Shown piece after piece: positions 54,427-62,092 of a stretch of DNA of 64,000 bases. The notes under the pieces were generated by a model, which made no database searches, had not been told where the DNA came from, and saw only the letters and a list, made by a program, of their open reading frames with translations. Numbering within the stretch: position 1 is the first letter of the stretch; each line of letters begins with the position of its first letter. Origin of the DNA: Acidobacteriota bacterium. Its GTDB lineage: Bacteria > Acidobacteriota > Vicinamibacteria > Vicinamibacterales > 2-12-FULL-66-21. Made by a program: the position numbers and the translations under genes. Location of the stretch: assembly GCA_016184105.1 (NCBI GenBank), contig JACPDI010000047.1:62001-126000 (forward strand), read 5' to 3'.

Positions 54427-54556
54427 GCTGGTTCCACGGCGCCGCGCGCAGCAGCCGCGTGGCGGCCGCGAGCGATTCAAGGATGGGCACGAGATCGTCG
54501 AGGCCGCGCCGCCGCGCGTCTGCTGTTGCCGCCTCGAGCCACTGTTCAATGGTCAT
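54404..54556 (-). CDS. Small AtzG/DUF4089-like amidase partner
   Basis: The 50-residue protein reads MTIEQWLEAATADARRRGLD and continues with two helices (VPILESLAAATRLLRAAPWN). Its size, helix pattern and position overlapping the start of the amidase gene fit AtzG-like subunits, which help fold and assemble the amidase in a GatCA-like complex. Sequence similarity is only suggestive. Confidence 0.5.
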   Translation of the reverse strand: MTIEQWLEAATADARRRGLDDLVPILESLAAATRLLRAAPWNQHADGHGQ

Positions 54557-54573
54557 GGCACGTTCCCTCATCA

Positions 54574-55251
54574 TTAGAAGCTGACGCTCGTCCGCAGCGC
54601 GAGCGGCACGGTGAGGAACTTGTGCGCGATCGGGCGGTCGAGGCGGTTCATCGCGACCTTCAGCGCCAGGTCGACGGCGATCGGCCCGACGACGAGCCCG
54701 CCGCCCGCTTCGGCGAACAGGCGGGTGCCGTCGCTGAGCGTGCTGCGAATGAGTCCGGCGCCGCCCGCAAGGAAGGCACGGCTCCCCAGACCCCAGCCGG
54801 GGGATCGGTCCGAGACGTACACGCCGACGCTCGCGTCGAACGCGCGCGCGTCGGTCAGCGCGTAGCTCGAGACGGTGGCGGGCCCGTCGAACGCGATTCG
54901 AATCACCGGCAGATCCTCGCGGCTCGCGCGAATCCCCAGCGTCGATCCGGCCGACAGCCCGAAGGGATACACCGTCACGCCGAACCCGCGGCCGCGGCGC
55001 CTGAATTCCAGCACCTCCACCTTCGTCAGCTCGTCGCGCGAGCGGTAGTCGTAGGTTTCGCGCTGCGCCTCGGCGACCTCGCGCCCCACCAGCTCCCGCA
55101 CGGGCCAGTCGGCAAAATGGAGCGGCCGCGTGTGCTGCTGGTCGAGGCTGACGCTCACGAACTGCCGGCGCGGGGCCGCGGACTGCGCGTGCGCGCCCGC
55201 GGCGAGAGCGGGCATCACGACCAGCACCGCCGCGCACGCGGCCCCTCGCAC
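54574..55251 (-). CDS. Secreted beta-barrel-like protein
   Basis: The 225-residue protein is taken to start at the GTG at 55251, which gives the signal peptide MRGAACAAVLVVMPALAAGA and cleavage near AHAQSA. The rest is strand-rich with alternating residues (GFGVTVYPFGLSAGSTLGI, DASVGVYVSDRSPGWGLG, GPIAVDLALKVAMN) and ends LRTSVSF, consistent with an outer-membrane barrel. The reading frame stays open upstream only because a 21-bp repeat array has no stop in this frame. No family was recognised. Confidence 0.65.
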   Translation of the reverse strand: MRGAACAAVLVVMPALAAGAHAQSAAPRRQFVSVSLDQQHTRPLHFADWPVRELVGREVAEAQRETYDYRSRDELTKVEVLEFRRRGRGFGVTVYPFGLSAGSTLGIRASREDLPVIRIAFDGPATVSSYALTDARAFDASVGVYVSDRSPGWGLGSRAFLAGGAGLIRSTLSDGTRLFAEAGGGLVVGPIAVDLALKVAMNRLDRPIAHKFLTVPLALRTSVSF

Positions 55252-55254
55252 GTG

Positions 55255-55401
55255 GCACCTCGCACGTCGCACGTGCCCCGGCGCACGTCGCACGTGGCAC
55301 CTCGCACGTCGCACGTGCCCCGGCGCACGTCGCACGTGGCACCTCGCACGTCGCACGTGGCACCTCGCACGTCGCACGTGGCACCTCGCACGTCGCACGT
55401 G
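55255..55401. repeat. 21-bp tandem repeat array (seven units; heptad substructure)
   Basis: Seven units of 21 bp fill the gap between the DsbA-like stop (55403) and the barrel-protein start (55251). Five are GCACCTCGCACGTCGCACGT plus G, two begin CCCCGGC instead of GCACCTC. Each unit is three related heptamers (GCACCTC, GCACGTC, GCACGTG). The order is A-B-A-B-A-A-A. Such an array is prone to change copy number. Confidence 0.9.
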
Positions 55402-55402
55402 A

Positions 55403-56179
55403 CTACTGTGCCAGCAGCTCATCGATCGTCTGCTTGAACCGGTCGTACGGATACGCCCCGCGCAGCACGCGCACGACCTTGACCGTGTTGCTGCCCGGTT
55501 CGGTCATGCCGAAGAAGATGGCGGGCGTGCCCGTGGCGCCAAGATTGACCGCCTCCTGCACGCTCGCGTTGACGGCCGCCGTGTACCGCCCGCTGTCGAG
55601 ACACTGCTTCAGGCGTGCCGGGTCGACGCCGACCGCCTTGCCGTGCTCGAGAAGCTCGGCCGGGGAGAGCTGGCGCGGGTTGGCGAACAGCCGCTCCCAC
55701 ATCTCCCAGTACTTGCCCTGGTCGCCCGCGCAATTGGCCGCCTCGTGCGCCTTCGGCGCCTGCGGGTGCAGCGAGTCGATGGGGAAATCGCGAAACACGT
55801 AGCGCACCTTGCCCGTCTGGATGTATTCGCGATCGATCTGCGGCATCGTCTCGCGCACGTGCCGGCCGCAGTACGGGCACTGGAAGTCCGAGAACTCGAT
55901 CATCGTCACTTTCGCGTCGGCGCGGCCGCGCGCCGGGGCGTTGGTGATGTTGATGGGCACCTGCTGCGGCTGCGGATCGCGGGCCTGGTTGAGGGCGGCC
56001 AGGAGCTGCCCGAGCTGCTGCTCGACTGTCTGCAGGCGTGACTTGAGCGCCTCGACGTCTTTGCGGAGCGCCGCGACGTCCGACGCGCCGGCCGAGCCCT
56101 GTTGCCCCATGCCGACGGCGCCGACCGCGATGCCCGCGGCCAGCAGACCGACGCCGGTGACGATCGAAATGGACTTCAT
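55403..56179 (-). CDS. DsbA-family thiol-disulfide oxidoreductase with N-terminal coiled coil
   Basis: The 258-residue protein has an N-terminal membrane anchor or signal (residues 1-25), a coiled coil (VAALRKDVEALKSRLQTVEQ) and a DsbA/BdbD-like thioredoxin domain. The active site is CPYC in EFSDFQCPYCGRHVRE, the insert helices follow, and the cis-proline loop is GATGTPAIFFG. It should oxidise or isomerise disulfides in periplasmic proteins. It ends at the 21-bp repeat array. Confidence 0.92.
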   Translation of the reverse strand: MKSISIVTGVGLLAAGIAVGAVGMGQQGSAGASDVAALRKDVEALKSRLQTVEQQLGQLLAALNQARDPQPQQVPINITNAPARGRADAKVTMIEFSDFQCPYCGRHVRETMPQIDREYIQTGKVRYVFRDFPIDSLHPQAPKAHEAANCAGDQGKYWEMWERLFANPRQLSPAELLEHGKAVGVDPARLKQCLDSGRYTAAVNASVQEAVNLGATGTPAIFFGMTEPGSNTVKVVRVLRGAYPYDRFKQTIDELLAQ

Positions 56180-56188
56180 GTCTGCAGC

Positions 56189-56536
56189 CTATGCCATCTG
56201 TTCGACCTCGTCCAGCGTCGCGACGGCACGGCGGAGGTGCGGGATGGTGATGGACCCGCCCACGACGAGGGCGACGTTGAACGCCTCGAAGAACTCGTCG
56301 CGCGTCGTCCCCTCCTCGCGGCAGCGCGCGATGTGATACGTGACGCAGTCGTCGCAGCGCAGCACGAGCGAGGCGACGAGCCCCAGCAGCTCCTTGGTCT
56401 TGACCGGCAGGGCGCCCGGCTCGTAGGCGCGCGTGTCGAGCGCGAAAAACCGCTTGATCTCCAGGTTGCCCGATTCGAGGATGCGCGCGTTCATCTTCTC
56501 GCGGAACGCGCGGAACTGGTCCAGTCGCTCAGCCAT
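56189..56536 (-). CDS. Carboxymuconolactone decarboxylase / AhpD-like protein
   Basis: The 115-residue protein is an all-helical CMD-family member. The redox-type motif CDDCVTYHIARC carries the CxxC and following histidine of AhpD-like alkylhydroperoxidases, so a thiol peroxidase or related redox role is likely. I start it at the ATG at 56536 (MAERLDQFRAFREKM). It overlaps the 3' end of the upstream short gene and lies nine bases before the DsbA-like gene, another thiol redox protein on the same strand. Confidence 0.88.
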   Translation of the reverse strand: MAERLDQFRAFREKMNARILESGNLEIKRFFALDTRAYEPGALPVKTKELLGLVASLVLRCDDCVTYHIARCREEGTTRDEFFEAFNVALVVGGSITIPHLRRAVATLDEVEQMA

Positions 56537-56846
56537 CGAGTTCACCGTTCTCCCGCAGCAGCCCGAGCAGCCGATCGCGGTGCCGCGACGCGCGCTCTCG
56601 CGCGTCGGCGGCCAGCACGATCAGATCGAACGGCCCGGAGACTTTGTGGACGAGCAGTCCCGGGTCGCCCAGCATCACGCTGACGCGCGCGCCGGGGGCG
56701 CCGGCGCGGAGCGCGGCCGTCACCGCGTCGGCCGCGGGCCGATCTCGCGCGAAGCAGATGACCATCGCCGCCGGCGCGAGCCGCGCCGCGAGGCGCGCGG
56801 CGTCAGCGGCGGCGCCGCCGACGAGGAGCGCCCGCATGTGCTGCAT
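56529..56846 (-). CDS. Small Rossmann-fold protein (methyltransferase-like fragment)
   Basis: The 105-residue protein begins MQHMRALLVGGAAADAARLA and shows alternating strands and helices: a first strand and glycine loop, then MVICFARDRPAADAVTAAL, a strand with an acidic end, and FDLIVLAADARER before a C-terminal helix. It resembles the N-terminal half of an O-methyltransferase but lacks the rest. It may be a degenerate or minimal domain. The stop overlaps the CMD gene start. It is divergent from pyruvate kinase. Confidence 0.55.
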   Translation of the reverse strand: MQHMRALLVGGAAADAARLAARLAPAAMVICFARDRPAADAVTAALRAGAPGARVSVMLGDPGLLVHKVSGPFDLIVLAADARERASRHRDRLLGLLRENGELDG

Positions 56847-56903
56847 ATTCCCGCCGGCCGTTGCCTCCGGCGGATCTGAAATTGTAAGCTGAAGCCCGCG
56901 CGC

Positions 56904-58304
56904 ATGCGGCACACCAAGATCATCGCCACGGTCGGCCCCGCGAGCCAGTCCGACACCACGCTGGCCGAGCTTGTCGAGGCGGGCGTCGACGTCTTCCGTC
57001 TGAATTTCTCTCACGGCACCCAGCAGACGCACGCGGACGTGTTCGCCCGGGTGCGACACGCGGCGCGCGGCGCCCGGCGGCATGTCGCGATCATGCAGGA
57101 CCTGGCCGGGCCGAAAATCCGCACCGGCCGGCTCACCGGCGGAGGCCCCGTGGCCCTCGAGGAAGGGGCCACGCTGCGTATCGAGATCGGCGAGGGTGAG
57201 GGGAGCGCCTCGCGCGTATTTTCCGCGTACGCGCCGCTGGCTGCCGCGGTGCGCCGCGGGGATCGCCTGCTCCTCGACGACGGGCGGATCGAGCTGCAGG
57301 TCGCGGGGGCGGATGGGCAGGGGATCGACACCCTCGTGGTGAACGGCGGCCCGCTCGGCGAGCGGAAGGGCATCGCCGCCCCCGGCGTGCCGCTGCCGTC
57401 CTCTGCGCTGACGGAGAAGGACGTCTCCGACCTGCGTTTCGGCCTCGAGCTGGGCGTCGACCTGGTCGCCATCAGCTTCGTGCAGACCGCGGACGATATC
57501 CGCGCCGCGCGGGACGTGATGCGGCGCGTCGGGCGCGAGGCCAGCGTCATCGCGAAAATCGAGCGCGCGAGCGCCGTCGATCACATCGACGCGATCCTCC
57601 AGGAGGCCGACGGCGTCATGGTCGCCCGCGGCGACCTCGGGCTGGAGCTTCCCTTCGAGCGCGTCCCGACCGTGCAGAAAGCCATCGCGCGCCGCGCGCG
57701 TGAACGCGGGCTGCCCGCCATCGTCGCCACGCAGGTGCTGGAATCCATGCGGTTCGAGCCGCGGCCCACCCGCGCGGAGGTGAGCGACGCCGCCAACGCC
57801 GTGGAAGAGGGCGTGGACGCCATCATGCTGGCAGGGGAGACCGCGGCGGGGCAGTTCCCCGTCAGGGCGGTGCGGGCGCTCGATGCCGTGCTGCGCGAGG
57901 CGGAGCGCATGCTGCCCGACGCCACGACCGTGGAGCCGTCGGTCGATCCGACGCGCACGGGCCACGGCCGCGCGCTGTGCGAGGCGGCGGTGACCCTGGC
58001 TCGCACCGGACAGGCGGACGCCATCGTCGCGGTGACCCGCGGCGGCAAGACGGCGCGGCTCCTGTCGGCGCTCCGCCCGAAGGCCCCCATCTACGCCGCG
58101 ACCGACTCGATTGCCGTCGCCGAGCGGCTCGCGCTGCAGTGGGGCGTCGTCCCGATCGTGTGCGCGCTGGGGAGCGAGCAGGAAGTCGAGCGGTCGATCG
58201 TCGCCTGCGGCGCGATCCAGGGGGAAGCGGTCGTCGTGCTTGTCAGCGTCAGCCCGAACCTCCGCCAGCCCCACTCGAATTTCCTGACGCTCAGGAGAGT
58301 CTGA
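56904..58304 (+). CDS. pyk: Pyruvate kinase
   Basis: The 466-residue enzyme makes pyruvate and ATP from phosphoenolpyruvate and ADP. Landmarks are KIIATVGPASQS, RLNFSHG, DLAGPKIRTG, the catalytic-lysine region SVIAKIERASAVDHID, MVARGDLGLELPFERVP and the B-domain excursion (about residues 70-160). The C-terminal domain is complete. A possible promoter (TTGCCT, 18 bp, TAAGCT) lies before the ATG. The start is well supported by the family N-terminus MRHTKIIATVGP. Confidence 0.95.
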   Translation: MRHTKIIATVGPASQSDTTLAELVEAGVDVFRLNFSHGTQQTHADVFARVRHAARGARRHVAIMQDLAGPKIRTGRLTGGGPVALEEGATLRIEIGEGEGSASRVFSAYAPLAAAVRRGDRLLLDDGRIELQVAGADGQGIDTLVVNGGPLGERKGIAAPGVPLPSSALTEKDVSDLRFGLELGVDLVAISFVQTADDIRAARDVMRRVGREASVIAKIERASAVDHIDAILQEADGVMVARGDLGLELPFERVPTVQKAIARRARERGLPAIVATQVLESMRFEPRPTRAEVSDAANAVEEGVDAIMLAGETAAGQFPVRAVRALDAVLREAERMLPDATTVEPSVDPTRTGHGRALCEAAVTLARTGQADAIVAVTRGGKTARLLSALRPKAPIYAATDSIAVAERLALQWGVVPIVCALGSEQEVERSIVACGAIQGEAVVVLVSVSPNLRQPHSNFLTLRRV

Positions 58305-58323
58305 GCGCGCGCGGTGCTGGAAC

Positions 58324-59729
58324 CTAGGACCGCGAACGCCGATAGAAGCCGAGCCCCGCGGCGAGCACGACCGCCGATTGCCCGATCAGATTGAGTTCGT
58401 AATTCACCACGCTGGCAGTGCCCGGCGGCGGGACGAAGAGCAGGGCGATCGAAATGAGCGTGGCGGCCATGCCGACGAGCATGGCGGCGCGAAGGCGCGC
58501 GGTTGGCGCCGACACGAGCCGCGGCACCGACAGAAAGAGATAGATGTACGGCACGAAGTACACGAGGATCGTGAGGTTCACCAGCACGTCGTAAGTCCCG
58601 CGGGTGCTGGTGCGACGGCCGGTCACGGTCAGGAACACGCTGCCGAGGAAAATGGCGCTCGACAGGGCCCCCTGCGCGAGGAGGGCCAGGTGCGGCGTGC
58701 GAAAGCGCGGGTGCAGCCGGCCGAGCCAGGCGGGCATCGCGCGATCAACGCCCGCCGCGAAGGGCACCCGCGCGGCCCCCGCCATCCAGGAAAACGTCCC
58801 GGCAAACGCCGCCAGCGCCAGGAGCCCGCCGGTCCACGCGCCGAGCGCCCCCGCTGCGAGGCGACGAGGTTGACCGCGTCGGTGATGCCGCTCCGGTCGT
58901 GGAGCGACTCAGGTGGCAGCGCGATCAGCAGGGAGGCGGAACCAAGAATGTACACGCCGGCAACCGCGGCGCCCGCGATCAGCACGCCGCGCGGCAGCGT
59001 TCGCGCCGGGTCCTTCACCTCCTGCCCCACATGAGAGGTAATCTCGAAGCCGGAGAACGCGAAGCACATCGCCGACCACAGCGCGAGCGTGCCGAGCGAT
59101 TCGGTGGCCAGCGGCGGAACCAGCTGGGACGTCGCGAACGGCGTCGCCGAACCCGTGGTGAGGAGCGCGATCGCGCCGGCCCCGATCAGCAGCGACGCCG
59201 GCAACCACACGCCCACCGTGCCGACGTTCTGCACCCGCCTGCCGCTGCGCAATCCGACGATGTTGATCGCGACCGTCAGCCAGATCCCCCCAAGGACGAA
59301 CGCGATCGAATAGGCGTGCGTGTCCGCGAACGCCTGCCATGACGCGCCGCCAACCGCCAGCGCATTGGCGGCGCCAAAGAGGAGCAGCGAGGGAAAGTAG
59401 AAAAGATTGTTGACCCAGAGGCACCAGCCGCAGACGAAGCCATGGCGCGGGCCAAACGCGCGCCTCGTCCACACGTACAATCCGCCCTGGTCCGGATAGC
59501 GGCGCGAGAGCGCGATGAGCGCCGCCGCGAGCGGCAGAAAGAACGCGGCGCACGCCAGCACCCACAGCGTCAGCGACGAGGGGCCGGCGCGCGCGGCGAA
59601 TGGAATCCAGCGCAGGCTGACGACGGCGACCACCGTCATCAGCACGACGTCGCGGAGTCCCAGCGCCTGAATGAAGCCGAAGCCGAAGCCGAACCCGAGG
59701 CCGCGCGCGCGGGCCTCGGCCCCGCTCAT
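58324..59729 (-). CDS. Amino acid permease (APC family), interrupted by a frameshift
   Basis: The protein starts at the ATG at 59729, which overlaps the upstream TGA (ATGA). The first 300 residues show an APC-type transporter with a repeated GFGFGFGF N-terminus and about eight membrane segments. After GITDAVNLVASQ (near 58852) the frame is lost; the neighbouring frame continues with GALGAWTGGLLALAAFAGTF and runs to 58324 with the last helices. Adding one G to the GGGGG run at 58848-58852 (on the minus strand) restores the frame. It is either a pseudogene or a sequencing error in a homopolymer. Substrate is unknown. Confidence 0.8.
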
Positions 59730-60181
59730 CGCGAACTCTGCTCGAGGCAGTGCCGCAGCGTCTCGAGCGCCGACCGCCAGCCTGGCCGCGTCAGCTCGTA
59801 GTAGTGCCGCCAGCGCGGCGTGTCCTCGCCACCCTGCTGTTGAACGCGCACGCGACAGCCGCCTCCCTCTGCCACGCACGTCACGTGGAGCCCCATCGGG
59901 CCGAGCGGGTCGCCGTCGGGCGGCAGCCACCACGCATCGGCCACATAGAACTCCTGTCCCTTGCGCACGTCCACGACGCGGCCGGAGAAGACGCCGCCGA
60001 GCCGCCCCAGGATCTCGTCGCGTTCCTCGGTGGCGTCCCATTCGACGGCGTACACGCCGAGCGGGCGCGGCGTAGTGATCGAGCGCGCCACCTGCCACCA
60101 CGTCGCGAGCGCGGCCGGGTCGAAAAAGGCCGCGAACACGCGGGCCGGCGCGGCGCGAATGACCAGGGACTCGTCGATCAC
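59726..60181 (-). CDS. SRPBCC/AHSA1-type ligand-binding protein
   Basis: The 151-residue protein has the START-like fold of Aha1-type domains: VIRAAPARVFAAFFDPAALA near the N-terminus, WDATEERDEI, VVDVRKGQEFYV, and a C-terminal long helix (WRSALETLRHCLEQ). Such proteins bind hydrophobic ligands. The GTG at 60181 is the best start by family length, but the frame is open further upstream. Its stop overlaps the permease start. Confidence 0.78.
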   Translation of the reverse strand: MIDESLVIRAAPARVFAAFFDPAALATWWQVARSITTPRPLGVYAVEWDATEERDEILGRLGGVFSGRVVDVRKGQEFYVADAWWLPPDGDPLGPMGLHVTCVAEGGGCRVRVQQQGGEDTPRWRHYYELTRPGWRSALETLRHCLEQSSR

Positions 60182-60233
60182 GTATCCTCGCGGGCGGCCT
60201 GTTGCGACAGGCGGGTCAAAGACGCGGCGACGG

Positions 60234-60707
60234 TCACTTGTCCTTCCGCAGCGTCTGCACGTACGCGACGATGGCCCACACCTGCTCGCGCGACAGTTCC
60301 TCCTTGAACGCGGGCATCTTCGGCTTCTTCCGGCCGTTCCAGACCTTGTAGAAGACGACGCCGTCCGGGTTGTGATCGGCGCGTTTCGGGTTGGTGAGGT
60401 CCATGTCGGCCATGTAATCGGGGTCGGCGTCAGGACCATCACCGACCCCCTTGGGGCCATGGCAGCGCTGGCAGTTCTTCTGGAAGAGCGCGCGCCCCGC
60501 TGCGAGCGCCTGCGGGCTCGACGGCAGCGGGCTCTGCTCCTGCGCGGCGGCGGGAGGGATCGTCCAGCCCCCTTGCCGCGCCGCCGCTTCCTGCGCGCCT
60601 GATCCGGCGACGCCCATCACGAGCACCAGGGCGCCCACGCCTGCGCCCGCCACGACCGAGCCCGGCACTCTCCAACACGAAACGTCCACGGTCCCACCTG
60701 CGGCCAT
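60234..60707 (-). CDS. Secreted c-type cytochrome
   Basis: The 157-residue precursor has an N-terminal signal or anchor (cleavage near SGAQEA). The mature domain has one heme-attachment motif CQRCH in LFQKNCQRCHGPKGVGDG and the distal methionine in KKPKMPAFKEEL, as in class I cytochromes c. It should carry electrons in the periplasm. The start is supported by overlapping -10 signals at 60722-60731 shared with the divergent LOG-family gene. Confidence 0.92.
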   Translation of the reverse strand: MAAGGTVDVSCWRVPGSVVAGAGVGALVLVMGVAGSGAQEAAARQGGWTIPPAAAQEQSPLPSSPQALAAGRALFQKNCQRCHGPKGVGDGPDADPDYMADMDLTNPKRADHNPDGVVFYKVWNGRKKPKMPAFKEELSREQVWAIVAYVQTLRKDK

Positions 60708-60721
60708 GCTCCGGCGGCATG

Positions 60722-60731
60722 ATGATACAGT
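60722..60731. promoter_or_regulatory. Overlapping divergent -10 elements
   Basis: On the minus strand TATCAT (60727-60722) lies 14 bases before the cytochrome start. On the plus strand TACAGT (60726-60731) ends nine bases before the ATG at 60741. The hexamers overlap by two bases. Confidence 0.4.
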
Positions 60732-60740
60732 TTTTCAGAC

Positions 60741-61592
60741 ATGGCCAACCATCAGCCGCTGGCGTACGAGATCCCCGAGTTCCTCCAGAGCGGCACCGCG
60801 CGGCCGGTGCGTATCCTCGCCGAGTACCTCGAGCCGTTGCGCCGATTTCAGAAACAGGACATCCAGGACACCGTCGTCTTTTTTGGATCCGCGCGCGTGC
60901 ACAGCCGGACGAGGGCCGAGCGCGCGCTCAAGCGCCTGCAGGCGCGCCCGGGAAACAGCAGGGACTACCGCCAGGACCTGAAGCGCCTGCGCATCGCCGT
61001 GAAGTGGTCGCGCTACTACGAAGAGGCGCGGCAGCTCGCGCGGATGCTGACCGAGTGGTCGACGAAACTCGATTCCCACCGGCACCGGTTCGTCGTGACG
61101 TCGGGGGGCGGGCCCGGCATCATGGAGGCGGCCAACCGCGGCGCGTACGAAGCCGGCGGCAGGACGATCGGCCTGAACATCCGGCTGCCGTTCGAGCAGG
61201 GCCCGAACCGCTACATCTCGCCCGGCCTGCACTTCGAGTTCCACTATTTCTTCATGCGCAAGTTCTGGTTCGCCTACATGGCGAAGGCGCTCGTGATTTT
61301 CCCGGGAGGGTTCGGCACGCTGGACGAGATGTTCGAGCTCCTCACCCTCGCGCAGACCCAGAAGCTCTCCGCGAAGATCGACGTCGTCCTCTACGGGTCG
61401 GAATACTGGAGCCAGATCCTCAACTTGAAGCCGATGGTCGAATGGGGCGCGGTGTCCCCGGGCGACCTTGACGCACTGCACCCGGCGGATACGCCGCAGG
61501 AAGCGTTCGATCGCCTCCGCGAGCACCTGATCCGCCACCATCTCGAGCCCGAACGCCCCAAGTCGCCCGGGCTCGCCATCACGAGGGGGTAA
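60741..61592 (+). CDS. LOG-family protein (nucleotide 5'-monophosphate phosphoribohydrolase-like)
   Basis: The 283-residue protein carries the LOG signature: VVTSGGGPGIMEAANRGAYE and IFPGGFGTLDEMFELLTL. These enzymes cleave ribose 5'-phosphate from cytokinin or purine nucleotides. The N-terminal extension of about 50 residues and the length resemble YgdH/PpnN-type or TIGR00730-type proteins. The C-terminal part HLEPERPKSPGLAITRG is short. The following DinB gene starts one base after the stop. Confidence 0.9.
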   Translation: MANHQPLAYEIPEFLQSGTARPVRILAEYLEPLRRFQKQDIQDTVVFFGSARVHSRTRAERALKRLQARPGNSRDYRQDLKRLRIAVKWSRYYEEARQLARMLTEWSTKLDSHRHRFVVTSGGGPGIMEAANRGAYEAGGRTIGLNIRLPFEQGPNRYISPGLHFEFHYFFMRKFWFAYMAKALVIFPGGFGTLDEMFELLTLAQTQKLSAKIDVVLYGSEYWSQILNLKPMVEWGAVSPGDLDALHPADTPQEAFDRLREHLIRHHLEPERPKSPGLAITRG

Positions 61593-61593
61593 C

Positions 61594-62067
61594 GTGGACG
61601 ACCGCACACGGAAAAGCCTGATTGACCGGTACAAGGACGGGTACCGGGCCGTCGCGGAGGCGCTGGCCGGCATCGATCCGTCCGCGCTCGATCGCCATCC
61701 CGCGCCCGGGAAATGGTCGCCGCGCGAGATCGTGCATCACCTTGCGGACAGCGAGATGGCCTCGGCGATCAGGCTGCGGATGCTGCTCGCCGAAGAGCGG
61801 CCGCAGATACACGGTTACGACCAGGAGGAGTACGCGCGGAAGCTGCACTACGACCGCCCGTACGAGAAGTCCCTCGAGGCGTTCCGCTACGCCCGCGAGA
61901 CGACGGCGGAGATCCTGGAGCGGATGGGCGCGGAGGAATGGGCGCGCGAGGGCACGCACAGCGAACACGGCCGCTACACCGTGGAACGGTGGCTGCAGAT
62001 CTACGCGGAACACGCGCACAAGCACGCCGAGCAGATCCGGCGCGCGCGCGCGGTGGCCGCGCGGTAG
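61594..62067 (+). CDS. DinB-like metalloprotein
   Basis: The 157-residue protein is a four-helix DinB/YfiT-type protein. The metal-binding histidines are expected in REIVHHLADSEMAS and in the last helix IYAEHAHKHAEQIRRA. Members often act as bacillithiol or mycothiol-dependent transferases or are stress proteins; the function here is open. It starts with GTG one base after the LOG-gene stop. The TAG is part of a GCCGGCC palindrome. Confidence 0.85.
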   Translation: MDDRTRKSLIDRYKDGYRAVAEALAGIDPSALDRHPAPGKWSPREIVHHLADSEMASAIRLRMLLAEERPQIHGYDQEEYARKLHYDRPYEKSLEAFRYARETTAEILERMGAEEWAREGTHSEHGRYTVERWLQIYAEHAHKHAEQIRRARAVAAR

Positions 62068-62092
62068 CCGCCGGCCTTCAGGCCGGCGGATA
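62065..62092. repeat. GCCGGCC palindrome over the convergent stops
   Basis: CCGCCGGCCT-TC-AGGCCGGCGG is a perfect 10-bp inverted repeat (62068-62089) with partly paired flanks. The DinB stop (62065-62067) lies at its edge and the DUF1343 stop (62078-62080) in its centre. The core GCCGGCC-N4-GGCCGGC equals the element at 7627-7644. Confidence 0.65.

Noticed and set aside
56850-58274. Long minus-strand open frame opposite pyruvate kinase, continuous with the short Rossmann gene at 56529-56846
   Set aside because: Only the last 105 residues look protein-like; the rest is mirror sequence of pyruvate kinase.
59673-59696. Hexanucleotide microsatellite encoding GFGFGFGF in the permease N-terminus
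   Set aside because: Six-base units cannot shift the frame, so phase variation is not expected; only a dipeptide repeat length change is possible.
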